Source: an uncultured Clostridia bacterium (GTDB taxonomy: Bacteria > Bacillota > Clostridia > Oscillospirales > Acutalibacteraceae). Taken from it: a stretch of 7,177 nucleotides of DNA. The stretch is from assembly GCA_947171615.1 (NCBI GenBank), contig CAMVYG010000109.1, positions 1-7,177 of the forward strand, in the 5' to 3' direction. Under the pieces are notes generated by a model. The model did no database searches, was not told the origin of the DNA, and saw only the letters and a list, made by a program, of their open reading frames with translations. The first letter of the stretch is position 1; each line of letters starts with the position of its first letter. The position numbers and the translations under genes were made by a program. Shown here piece after piece: positions 1 to 6,230 of the stretch.

Positions 1-117
1 CCAGATACCAGACGAACAGCAGACGCGCCGCCGCATGGGAATCGGCAGGGAGCTTTTGAAAGAGGCTGAGGCGTGGGCAAAACGCGGCGGCGCGTCTGCT
101 GTTCGTCTGGTATCTGG
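1..117. repeat. Perfect 34-bp inverted repeat with 49-bp spacer at window edge
   Basis: Bases 1-34 are the exact reverse complement of bases 84-117, with a 49-bp spacer (35-83). The match stops sharply at the inner ends (A35 against C83). The left arm begins at the first base of the window, so the true arm may be longer. Both arms are GC-rich, and the right arm is in frame inside a GNAT gene. A perfect fold-back inside a conserved coding region that ends at the sequence edge is what a chimeric or fold-back assembly end looks like. A real inversion-duplication is the alternative. Confidence 0.95.
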
Positions 118-205
118 CGAAACCCGCACCGGCGCTCACGCTTTTTATCGTTCCTTGGGATATTCGGGAAATAAAATACAGGTGAACCTGAAAAAAAGTC
201 TCTGA
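2..205 (+). CDS. GNAT-family N-acetyltransferase, C-terminal fragment (open at window edge)
   Basis: The frame is open from base 2 and ends at TGA 203-205, giving 67 visible residues. It reads RRMGIGRELLKEAEAWA, matching GNAT motif A (R/Q-x-x-G-x-G/A, which binds the pyrophosphate of acetyl-CoA) and its helix. It continues with a strand ASAVRLVSG and the typical motif B ending AHAFYRSLGYSGNKI and a short final strand. Full GNAT proteins are about 140-180 residues, so roughly the last 40 percent is present. The acceptor substrate cannot be told. The first 11 residues come from the left arm of a perfect inverted repeat whose right arm encodes the RGGASAVRLVSG stretch. The distance from the expected Pro to GIG is about four residues longer than in ordinary motif A (VxPxxRxxGIG), so the part before ATG 35 may not be authentic. 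The gene converges with the aldo/keto reductase gene. Family assignment is good; completeness and the 5' part are unknown. Confidence 0.75.
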   Translation, partial: QIPDEQQTRRRMGIGRELLKEAEAWAKRGGASAVRLVSGETRTGAHAFYRSLGYSGNKIQVNLKKSL

Positions 206-383
206 TCTTCGCCGCGCTTTGTCGTCATTCCACCTTGCATTTTTTGGAACGAAGCGGCAGAGCGTGCGTTCCTTTGCACCCCTGTAAAAGTCAATAAATA
301 AACGATTCCTCTTCCCTGTCCCTTTCTTTCGGTACGCTGCATATCAATATCACCGCCACAGTTTGAGCGGAACTGTCCGAACC
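206..383. other. Intergenic spacer, no gene recognised
   Basis: This is the 3' flank of the acetyltransferase gene up to the terminator. I see no reading frame with a credible ribosome site or recognisable product on either strand. The only structure is a weak hairpin with 6-bp arms GGAACG / CGTTCC around 246-272. Confidence 0.6.
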
Positions 384-426
384 AAAAAGGCTGCTGCAAA
401 ATTTGGTATTTTGCAGCAGCCTTTTT
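384..426. terminator. Bidirectional intrinsic terminator
   Basis: A perfect 19-bp stem (384-402 with 408-426) closes a 5-nt loop TTGGT. The core GGCTGCTGC is GC-rich, and the outer arms are A5 on the left and T5 on the right, so a T-tract follows the stem in both directions. It lies between the convergent acetyltransferase (+) and aldo/keto reductase (-) genes and would end transcripts from both sides. Confidence 0.9.
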
Positions 427-630
427 GAGTTTGTTTGAAAATAGAAAAAATGACAAATTTTTGATCAGGGTAAGATAATTTCGAGGAAAAAACCGCAAGT
501 CAGCCTGGCGGATGACGAGGATTTTTGATGCGGAAAGCGGCTCGTTATGAATCTTTTCGATTTTTCAAACAAGCCCTGGTATATTTCTGTTTTTTCGTGA
601 CAGATCCTTGCTGTGCAGAGCAGCCGATCG
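427..630. other. 3' flank of the aldo/keto reductase gene, no gene seen
   Basis: Apart from the 43-bp repeat at 484-526 I see nothing coding here. On the - strand there is no strong terminator directly behind the aldo/keto reductase stop. The hairpin at 384-426 is the first convincing one. Confidence 0.55.
484..526 (-). repeat. 43-bp intergenic repeat, copy 1 (3' of aldo/keto reductase)
   Basis: This shares an exact frame with 6445-6487: both begin AGGAAAAA, end AGGATTTTT, have exactly 26 bases between, and carry CTGGCG at the same offset. Read on the - strand it has an A5/T5 outer stem, a CC/GG pair next to it, and an inner stem GTCA/TGAC holding CGCCAG in the loop. The other copy forms the inner stem with different bases. 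It starts about 105 bp after the aldo/keto reductase stop. The function is unknown; a weak terminator or a dispersed repeat are both possible. Confidence 0.55.
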
Positions 631-1551
631 TCAGGGCAGAATGTTTCCTGCCGCAAGATAGAGCCGATACCATTCCTGCCGGGTAAGGGGCAATTCCGAT
701 CCCGCGCAGGCATCTTTGATACGCTGGGGGCGGGTAGTACCCAATATCACTTGAATTCCGGCAGGAAGCCTGGTGAGCCAAGCCACCGCGACAGCGGTAT
801 CCGTCACTTGGTATTTCTCCGCTAATTCATGGATCATACGGTTTAGCTCGCTATAGTTTTGCCGATCTCCCAGAAATGATCCTTCAAACATGCCCTTTTG
901 AAAGGGAGACCATGCCTGTAATACAATATCTTTCAAGCGGCTGTATTCGTAAACGCTGCCGCTGCGGTCTATACTTTGTTCAACTTTCATATTGACGGAA
1001 ATCCCTCCATCGATGATGGGGGTATGAACCAGGCTCATTTGAAGCTGGTTCACAATGAGCTTTTGACCGCAGTACTTTTGCAAAAGCTCCATCTGCATCG
1101 GATTTTGATTAGATACGCCAAAATAACGCACTTTTCCGTTTCGGTGAAGGGTTTCAAAGGCATCGGCCACCTCTTCCGGTTCCATAAGCGGATCGGGGCG
1201 ATGCAAAAGAAGAATATCCAGATACTCTGTATGTAAGCGCTGCAAAATTCCATCCACAGCAGAGCAAATGTATTCCCTGGAAAAATCATAAAAGCCTTTT
1301 CGTATAGAGCATTTGCTTTGCAGTACAAGCTTTTCCCGAATAGAAGGAGTATTACCAAGCGCTTTTGCAAAAAGACTTTCGCACTGTCCCCCGCCGTAAA
1401 TATCAGCGTGGTCAAAATGGTTGATCCCTTCATCAAGCGCGGTGCGAAGCAGCGTTTCCGCTTCTGATTGATTGAGACCGGATAACCGCATACAGCCTAA
1501 AATCAAGTTGGATACGGTAAGCGTTGTATTGGGAATTTGAATGTATTTCAT
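631..1551 (-). CDS. Aldo/keto reductase, YdhF-like
   Basis: Predicted cytoplasmic NAD(P)H-dependent oxidoreductase of 306 residues with the single (alpha/beta)8 barrel of the aldo/keto reductase superfamily. The catalytic tetrad is visible: Asp47 and Tyr52 in FDHADIYGGG, Lys80 in LVLQSK, and His117 in ILLLHRPDP. Further family signatures are GKVRYFGVSN (139-148), QAWSPF (212-217), and the cofactor-binding end VILGTTRPQRI (268-278). FDHADIYGGG and LLHRPDPLMEPEEVADAF are typical of the YdhF branch, whose physiological substrates are mostly unknown. Length is normal and the frame is intact. The start at 1551 (MKYIQIP) is where family similarity begins. In-frame starts at ATG 1563 and TTG 1587 lie inside the repeated leader and would add MVIH or MQALPAKAMVIH. 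It is 297 bp downstream of the AraC regulator, on the same strand, behind a hairpin-rich leader. It may reduce or oxidise a sugar-derived carbonyl for this locus; that role is inferred from position only. Confidence 0.92.
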   Translation of the reverse strand: MKYIQIPNTTLTVSNLILGCMRLSGLNQSEAETLLRTALDEGINHFDHADIYGGGQCESLFAKALGNTPSIREKLVLQSKCSIRKGFYDFSREYICSAVDGILQRLHTEYLDILLLHRPDPLMEPEEVADAFETLHRNGKVRYFGVSNQNPMQMELLQKYCGQKLIVNQLQMSLVHTPIIDGGISVNMKVEQSIDRSGSVYEYSRLKDIVLQAWSPFQKGMFEGSFLGDRQNYSELNRMIHELAEKYQVTDTAVAVAWLTRLPAGIQVILGTTRPQRIKDACAGSELPLTRQEWYRLYLAAGNILP

Positions 1552-1554
1552 GTG

Positions 1555-1801
1555 TATGACCATAGCCTTTGCAGGCAAGGCCTGCAAAACGCATCCTTTC
1601 TTTTCTTTCAAGAAAAATTTTGTGTTAGCAAAATTCTGGCGGGACGAAATACTGGAAAACAAAATTTGCTGGATTGAAACATATTTGTTTCAATCTGTGG
1701 CTGGTTTCCCGTAAGGAAATTGCCCGAATGATTTTCCAAAAAAATCATTTTGTCAGCGGCAAAAGCCGCAAAACCTGGTTTGAAAAATTTATTTTTCAAA
1801 C
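1555..1801 (-). repeat. Composite palindromic repeat element, long copy (A), leader of aldo/keto reductase
   Basis: Shares three blocks with 6231-6372: 1555-1608 (54 bp, one mismatch), 1624-1636 (13 bp, exact) and 1765-1801 (37 bp, one single-base indel). Between the last two blocks it carries roughly 100 bp that copy B lacks. Nine stem-loops are packed in it: 1568-1588 (9-bp stem), 1601-1616 (7), 1616-1635 (7), 1672-1695 (10), 1705-1719 (5), 1727-1749 (9), 1756-1769 (5), 1778-1801 (10), plus overlapping alternatives around 1634-1670. Loops are 2-6 nt. None has a proper T-tract behind it on the - strand, so these are not ordinary terminators. No reading frame inside resembles a transposase. 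It looks like a non-coding dispersed repeat placed directly against a start codon. Confidence 0.8.
1563..1599 (-). promoter_or_regulatory. Hairpin-spaced ribosome binding site of the aldo/keto reductase gene
   Basis: On the - strand the only good Shine-Dalgarno, AAAGGA (1594-1599), is 30 nt from ATG 1563 and 42 nt from ATG 1551. Between them is a perfect hairpin, arms TTTGCAGGC / GCCTGCAAA (1568-1588, 3-nt loop). If it folds, the Shine-Dalgarno is left 9 nt from ATG 1563, close to ideal. Without folding, the same site serves TTG 1587 at 6-nt spacing. The identical arrangement occurs at 6239-6275. Confidence 0.6.
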
Positions 1802-1848
1802 TTTCTTCTGTATGGCCCTGATGGCGGAACCCCAGACTTTTTACCGCG

Positions 1849-4101
1849 TTATTTCATCATACGATACTGCCTCGGGGTCACGCCATGGGCTTTTTTAAAC
1901 ATGGTATAAAAATAATTGATATTTGTAATGCCGACCTGCTCGCTGATCTGTTGTACTGTGAGATTCGTTTCCCGCAGCATTTTCGCGGCTTCGTCCATTC
2001 TGATCTTCGCCAGATAATCCGCACATGACATCCCATAATTTTTTGAAAAGAGTTGGCTCAGATAAGGGGAAGAAAGACCGGCGGCATCTGCTAAAGTCGT
2101 CAATGACATACTGGAATCGCCGTATTTTTCCTCTATCAGCTTTTTGGTGGTGATAACCACCTGCTCCGCAGGCATCCGCATGGGCAGACTTTCCATCTGC
2201 TCTGCGATTTTATGGCAAAGATTTTTGGTAAAAGCTTGCATTTCCGTTAAATTTTCCAGGGTGGAAGCGGTTTTTAGAAGTTCCTTCAAACTTTTTCCTG
2301 TTCGCTCCAAGATCATGATTTCCTTATTGACAATGGAAAGATACAACCGGTGAAACCATTCCACTGCTTTTTCCGGGGAAGCCTGGGAGACGTGAGAGAA
2401 GAAGCGGTCTATTCCCGCGTTAACTTGCCCGGAATTACCGGCAACCAGCTCATTGATTATTTGATGTTCTATTCTGAGGGGATATTCCTCCACATCCGTT
2501 CGAATCGGTACTCTTGATTCAAACATCAGGCATAGCGGCCCCTGGATCATCCGCTCCTGAAGCGCCTTTCTGGCGGCGAAATAAGCTTCTGCCAGGGAGT
2601 CTATGCCGCTTCGCACATTGCTGACGCCCATGCTTACGGAAAGATGAAACTCCCTTTGCATTCCCACCTGCAATTCTTCCAACCCTACTTCCAACTGAGC
2701 AGAAATTTTGGCTTTTTCCATTTGACAAATCAGCACAAATTCCTCTGCTTCAGTTGTATAGGAAAAGCCCAGAGAATGAATCCCACTTTCTTCCATCAGC
2801 TCTTTTGTCATTTGCATCAGCGCAAACCAATATAGCTGCCGGTCCAGATAGAATTCGTTCTGCCAGCTGCAGGAATCCGCAGCGATGACGATAACGCTGT
2901 ACTGTATTCCCAGATATAGTGAGGCCGCAAATGGGTGCGTTTCTTTGATCCAATCTTCTTCGGAATATTTTTTCCCCTGGAGACAGCCGCGAAGCAGATT
3001 CCTTTCTGAGGATGTGTCCCAGTGATACCGCTCCTCTTTTCTGGAGTATCGGTAAAAGGCGTCGGAGATCAGCCTCATTTCATCCTCATTCCGCTCTTTT
3101 TCTTCCGTGGAACCGGGCCTGATGTTTTCCCAAATATTTTTAATGGGGCTGTAAATGTAGTTGGAAAAAAACACGCTGAGAACACAATATATGCCGATAG
3201 CCAGTACCGCGATCCAGAGAAAGAGCCAGCGCATGTTTGAAAATGTGGAAATAATATTTTCCCATGGCTGAGTACCGACAACGACCCATGAGGTGCTGGA
3301 TAGCCAGCAGAATGAGACCATTTTTTTGATTCCAAGGTTCTTTTCAAAAAAACCGCTTTTCTCCTGTGGGGGAATACTGCTCATCACCGTTTCCGAAACA
3401 CTGTACTTTTCTTTTTCCGGAAAGCAGGATAAAACCACAGCCCCGCTTTGATCAACCAGCATCAGCTGATCCCACAAATTATCAATAGTTCCCGTCATTT
3501 GCCTGCATAATGCGGCCGGGTCCAGATCCAGCAAAACATAACAGCCTGAACTCTGAACAGTGTAAGGTGAGTAAAAATAAGTCAATACGGAAACTTTTTG
3601 GGATTCCTCCGTGTTTTCATATTCGCGAACCTGCCTTGACAGCAATCCGCGAGAGGGCTCCCCGCTTTTTTGCCTGATTTCTTCCATTTCATTTTTACAG
3701 TCCCAATAGATCCCGCGGGTCCCCACATAACGGTTCTGAGCGATATTGATAACTCCCATATACTTGATATAAGGGTAGTGCGTGATGATTTTTTTAATGC
3801 TGTTTATCAGATGATATTCCTTCAGCCGATCCAATTTTTGACCGTAGGCGACGGAATAGAAATCCCTTTCGTTCATTAGGCTATTAATAGCGTTTTGGCA
3901 ATTTCCAAACACGGTATCCAGAGAATCAGCGGTCTGTTTGACATTGGCAACGGACGCTTCTCCAACCTTGCTGATCGTCATGTGAGAAAACAGAGATGAA
4001 AAGCCGATAACAAATACGGAGATGAACAATATCCCGATTATAACAAATGAAAAAACCAGCTTCCTGTAGTAACGGAAGCGAAACATATTTCGGAAGCTCA
4101 T
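1849..4101 (-). CDS. Membrane-anchored AraC-family transcriptional regulator (YtdP-like)
   Basis: A 750-residue one-component regulator. Transmembrane helix 1 is at about 15-38 (KLVFSFVIIGILFISVFVIG). An extracytoplasmic sensor region of about 250 residues follows (40-290, Cache-like by position). Transmembrane helix 2 is at about 291-313 (RWLFLWIAVLAIGIYCVLSV). A cytoplasmic linker and middle domain follow, with no receiver (phospho-Asp) domain seen. The C-terminal double helix-turn-helix of the AraC family is at about 648-748: LTTLADAAGLSSPYLSQLF, then VQQISEQVGITNINYFYTMF and the closing GVTPRQYR. Size and order resemble Bacillus YtdP, which lies beside a lipoprotein/permease set. It probably senses an extracellular sugar or binding-protein complex and activates the transport and catabolic genes nearby; the ligand is unknown. 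ATG 4101 is chosen because AAGGAGG (4107-4113) lies 5 nt upstream; an in-frame start 21 codons earlier lacks such a site. It begins 124 bp after the isomerase stop, beyond a terminator. Confidence 0.93.
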   Translation of the reverse strand: MSFRNMFRFRYYRKLVFSFVIIGILFISVFVIGFSSLFSHMTISKVGEASVANVKQTADSLDTVFGNCQNAINSLMNERDFYSVAYGQKLDRLKEYHLINSIKKIITHYPYIKYMGVINIAQNRYVGTRGIYWDCKNEMEEIRQKSGEPSRGLLSRQVREYENTEESQKVSVLTYFYSPYTVQSSGCYVLLDLDPAALCRQMTGTIDNLWDQLMLVDQSGAVVLSCFPEKEKYSVSETVMSSIPPQEKSGFFEKNLGIKKMVSFCWLSSTSWVVVGTQPWENIISTFSNMRWLFLWIAVLAIGIYCVLSVFFSNYIYSPIKNIWENIRPGSTEEKERNEDEMRLISDAFYRYSRKEERYHWDTSSERNLLRGCLQGKKYSEEDWIKETHPFAASLYLGIQYSVIVIAADSCSWQNEFYLDRQLYWFALMQMTKELMEESGIHSLGFSYTTEAEEFVLICQMEKAKISAQLEVGLEELQVGMQREFHLSVSMGVSNVRSGIDSLAEAYFAARKALQERMIQGPLCLMFESRVPIRTDVEEYPLRIEHQIINELVAGNSGQVNAGIDRFFSHVSQASPEKAVEWFHRLYLSIVNKEIMILERTGKSLKELLKTASTLENLTEMQAFTKNLCHKIAEQMESLPMRMPAEQVVITTKKLIEEKYGDSSMSLTTLADAAGLSSPYLSQLFSKNYGMSCADYLAKIRMDEAAKMLRETNLTVQQISEQVGITNINYFYTMFKKAHGVTPRQYRMMK

Positions 4102-4106
4102 GGTAC

Positions 4107-4113
4107 CCTCCTT
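4107..4113 (-). promoter_or_regulatory. Strong Shine-Dalgarno fixing the start of the AraC regulator
   Basis: AAGGAGG on the - strand with a 5-nt spacer (GTACC) to ATG 4101. It decides in favour of MSFRNMFRF as the N-terminus over the upstream in-frame start at 4164. Confidence 0.85.
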
Positions 4114-4148
4114 TTGGGATTCTCCTCTCAACCTGTAATTGCCGCTAT

Positions 4149-4205
4149 TTTGCAAAAACAGCAACCCGGGAGATCAACGTCTCCCGGATGCTGTCTTTTT
4201 GCAAA
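4149..4205 (-). terminator. Intrinsic terminator after the oxidoreductase-isomerase pair
   Basis: The inner stem is 8 bp, CCGGGAGA (4166-4173) with TCTCCCGG (4180-4187) and a 6-nt loop. It is extended through small bulges by GCA/TGC, CA/TG, A5/T5 and TTTGC/GCAAA arms out to 4149 and 4205. On the - strand the stem is followed by TTTTTGC about 25 bp past the isomerase stop, in the right place to end that transcript. The A-tract on the other side makes it symmetrical, but no + strand gene uses it. Incomplete termination would let the regulator be co-transcribed. Confidence 0.8.
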
Positions 4206-4225
4206 GAGTTACCCTATATATCCGG

Positions 4226-5059
4226 TTACAGATATTTTTTTATATTTTCCGCACTGATTTTGGCGTTTTCCAAAGAATTTGCCTCATTCCAGAGTTCCGT
4301 CAAGACCCATTTGGTGCCGCACCGTTCCGCCGCGGCTACAATAGACGCAATATCCTGTACGCCGTTGTCCCCTACCGCGCAGCCGCGATGATGATCGCAT
4401 ACTTCATTGTGACGAACCAGAATGTACTCTGTGTCATAGGGAACAGGATGGTAATCCTTAAAGTGCAGAATATCAACATGGTTTTTATATTTTTCCAGCA
4501 GCTCCACAGGATCATTCCCGCTGCAGATCATCCATGCCGTGTCAAATTCCGGCTGGATCAGATCAATGCCGGCTTCCTCGATCATTCCCTGATAAGTAGG
4601 TCTTCCCTTGTAATCATGGAGATATCCGTAAACCGCGCAATGCACCTGAAACTGAATTCCGTTTTCCTTAAATATTTTGGCGCTTTCCGTAATTTGCCGG
4701 TATTTTTCGATCTGGTCGTCATGGGGCGTCCGATCTCCTTCAAAGGCAGGTCCGATCGCCGCATATTCCAGGCCAAGCTCCAAACATTCCCGCAGTACAG
4801 TATCAGGATCCTCTAAAAAGGAGCCGAAGGAGATGTGAGAGCCCAAGGGTTTTACCCCGTATGCCTCCATCATTTTTTTCAGTTCCCCGGGGTCTACCTT
4901 GTATCCGCAGCGGTCGGAAAGAGTTGGGCTGCCGCCTAAGGCGAACTCAAGCCCCTCATAGCCCATTTCGCGGATCTCTTTCAAGGTCTTTTCAAAGCCC
5001 TGCTTTACAAAGATATCATGGATACTCCACATTTGCAAGCCTAATTTCATATTGCCCAT
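4226..5059 (-). CDS. Sugar phosphate isomerase/epimerase-like TIM barrel protein (AP endonuclease 2 superfamily)
   Basis: A 277-residue cytoplasmic protein with the xylose isomerase-like TIM barrel shared by inosose dehydratase IolE, ketose 3-epimerases and hydroxypyruvate isomerases. Signatures in order: LGLQMWSIHD (6-15, first strand), EMGYEGLEFA (31-40), LEYAAIGPA (97-105), PEFDTAWMICSGNDPVELL (170-188), VDILHFKDY (195-203), AVGDNGVQDI (228-237, the usual GeGxid element) and WVLTEL (251-256). Probable metal ligands Asp173, His199 and Glu255 are present. The usual fourth ligand, the Glu of HNHxxEF, appears replaced: the equivalent stretch reads VHCAVYGY with Gly145 there. The start at 5059 is supported by AGGAG (5067-5071) 7 nt upstream. 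It follows the oxidoreductase by 22 bp, so they are co-transcribed. Dehydrogenase plus epimerase/dehydratase pairs are common in inositol and unusual-sugar catabolism; the substrate here is not determinable. Confidence 0.88.
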   Translation of the reverse strand: MGNMKLGLQMWSIHDIFVKQGFEKTLKEIREMGYEGLEFALGGSPTLSDRCGYKVDPGELKKMMEAYGVKPLGSHISFGSFLEDPDTVLRECLELGLEYAAIGPAFEGDRTPHDDQIEKYRQITESAKIFKENGIQFQVHCAVYGYLHDYKGRPTYQGMIEEAGIDLIQPEFDTAWMICSGNDPVELLEKYKNHVDILHFKDYHPVPYDTEYILVRHNEVCDHHRGCAVGDNGVQDIASIVAAAERCGTKWVLTELWNEANSLENAKISAENIKKYL

Positions 5060-5081
5060 AAGTGTTCTCCTAATACAAATA

Positions 5082-6227
5082 TTATTTTTGGCAATCGCTC
5101 AATTCTTCCCGTCGAATTTCCCGATTCAGCTTTCCTGAAAGGTAGAAAGCCTCCATCACAGCCACTACGTTCAGCATTTCTTCCCGCTGAATGACGCACT
5201 TCTCGCCGTTCTGCAGCACGTCCGCCAAGTGATGGATCAGCAGCTCGTGGCCCACGTCATGCATGGCGCCTTTTTGAGCGATTGGAATTTCAAGGCTTTG
5301 ATCGCTCAAATAATCGTCCTGCTGTCCGTAAAGGGTGATGGGATGCTCTTTTCCTGCGCTTTTTTCATAAACCAGTCCGGCACGATCTCCCACGATTTTA
5401 TAGTTGTCATATCGCGGCAAGTTGAGAGCCCAGGAAAACTTGATCATCATCTGCATACCATTTTCAAAGCGCGCGATTCCAGAAGCGAAATCCTCCACGG
5501 AATAATCGTGATAGTCATAGTCCCGGCGTGGAAGATAGGGCTTTTCCCCTGTCATGGCCCCCATAGTATCCACACTGGCCGGACCACGATTCGCAATTTT
5601 TGTAAATGTGTTCGCGGAAACGCTTACCAGTTTCGGATTTCCCACCGCGAACAGCGCCGCGTCGATATAATGGACGCCAACATCGCACAAGGGGCCTCCT
5701 CCGTTATCCTCCTTGGTGTGGAACCTGCCCCACGCTGGAACACCCCGACGCCGGATATTTTCTATCTCGGTGTAATAAACGTTTCCCAGGACGCCGTTTT
5801 CAATAAGCTCTTTTACCTTCTGCATGGGACCCATTCGGTTGTTCTGGCAGGCAATCAGCAGCTTTCCGGCCTTGTCAGCTTCCTGAAACATTTCTTTCGT
5901 GTCCGCTACCGTCAGGGCCAAAGGCTTTTCACAAAGAACATTTGCCCCGCTGCGCAAGGCGGCGATCGTAAATTCCTTGTGTGTATTATTGGCAGTACAG
6001 ATATGCACCAGATCCAATTCATTTTCACGGAGCATCTCGTAAGGATCTGTGTAAGTTTTTTCTATGGGGTAGTATTTTTTTATGTGCTTCAGCGCTTCCG
6101 GGCGATTATCCGCAATCGCCACCAGCCGAATACGGGTTCCCAGCTTCATCAGCGAGGGAAGATGGGCTGTACCCGCAATAAATCCGGCTCCAATAATTCC
6201 TACCCGCAGCGGCAATACATTGTTCAT
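5082..6227 (-). CDS. Gfo/Idh/MocA-family NAD(P)-dependent oxidoreductase
   Basis: A 381-residue cytoplasmic sugar or polyol dehydrogenase. The N-terminal Rossmann domain (about 8-125) begins with RVGIIGAGFIAG (dinucleotide-binding Gly10, Gly13, Gly15) and has LVAIADNRPE at the second strand end and CEKPLALT (99-106), whose Glu-Lys-Pro carries the family's catalytic Lys101. The C-terminal alpha/beta domain has GGGPLCDVGVHYIDAALF (176-193) with the conserved Asp182, His186 and Asp189. Length is normal (350-390). MNNVLP at 6227 is where family similarity starts, but the only clear Shine-Dalgarno (6270-6275) is far upstream behind a hairpin, so ATG 6239 (adds MVIK) or TTG 6263 (adds MQALPAKAMVIK) are open alternatives. 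It forms a two-gene unit with the isomerase-like gene and follows the solute-binding protein gene after 338 bp. It probably oxidises or reduces the imported sugar or a derivative, as do inositol, glucose-fructose and scyllo-inositol enzymes of this family. Confidence 0.92.
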   Translation of the reverse strand: MNNVLPLRVGIIGAGFIAGTAHLPSLMKLGTRIRLVAIADNRPEALKHIKKYYPIEKTYTDPYEMLRENELDLVHICTANNTHKEFTIAALRSGANVLCEKPLALTVADTKEMFQEADKAGKLLIACQNNRMGPMQKVKELIENGVLGNVYYTEIENIRRRGVPAWGRFHTKEDNGGGPLCDVGVHYIDAALFAVGNPKLVSVSANTFTKIANRGPASVDTMGAMTGEKPYLPRRDYDYHDYSVEDFASGIARFENGMQMMIKFSWALNLPRYDNYKIVGDRAGLVYEKSAGKEHPITLYGQQDDYLSDQSLEIPIAQKGAMHDVGHELLIHHLADVLQNGEKCVIQREEMLNVVAVMEAFYLSGKLNREIRREELSDCQK

Positions 6228-6230
6228 CTT

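Noticed and set aside
145..498. 117-codon - strand open frame at the left end
   Set aside because: It overlaps the acetyltransferase C-terminus, runs through the 384-426 terminator and the 43-bp repeat, and has no credible ribosome site or domain.
433..570. GTTTGAAAA (433-441) and TTTTCAAAC (562-570) resemble the arms of the terminal hairpin of the repeat elements
   Set aside because: They are 120 bp apart, short and low in complexity, with no other block of the element nearby.
1555..1801. Possible insertion-sequence remnant or MITE
   Set aside because: No terminal inverted repeats bounding the whole element, no target-site duplication that I can see, and no transposase-like frame; kept as an unclassified dispersed repeat.
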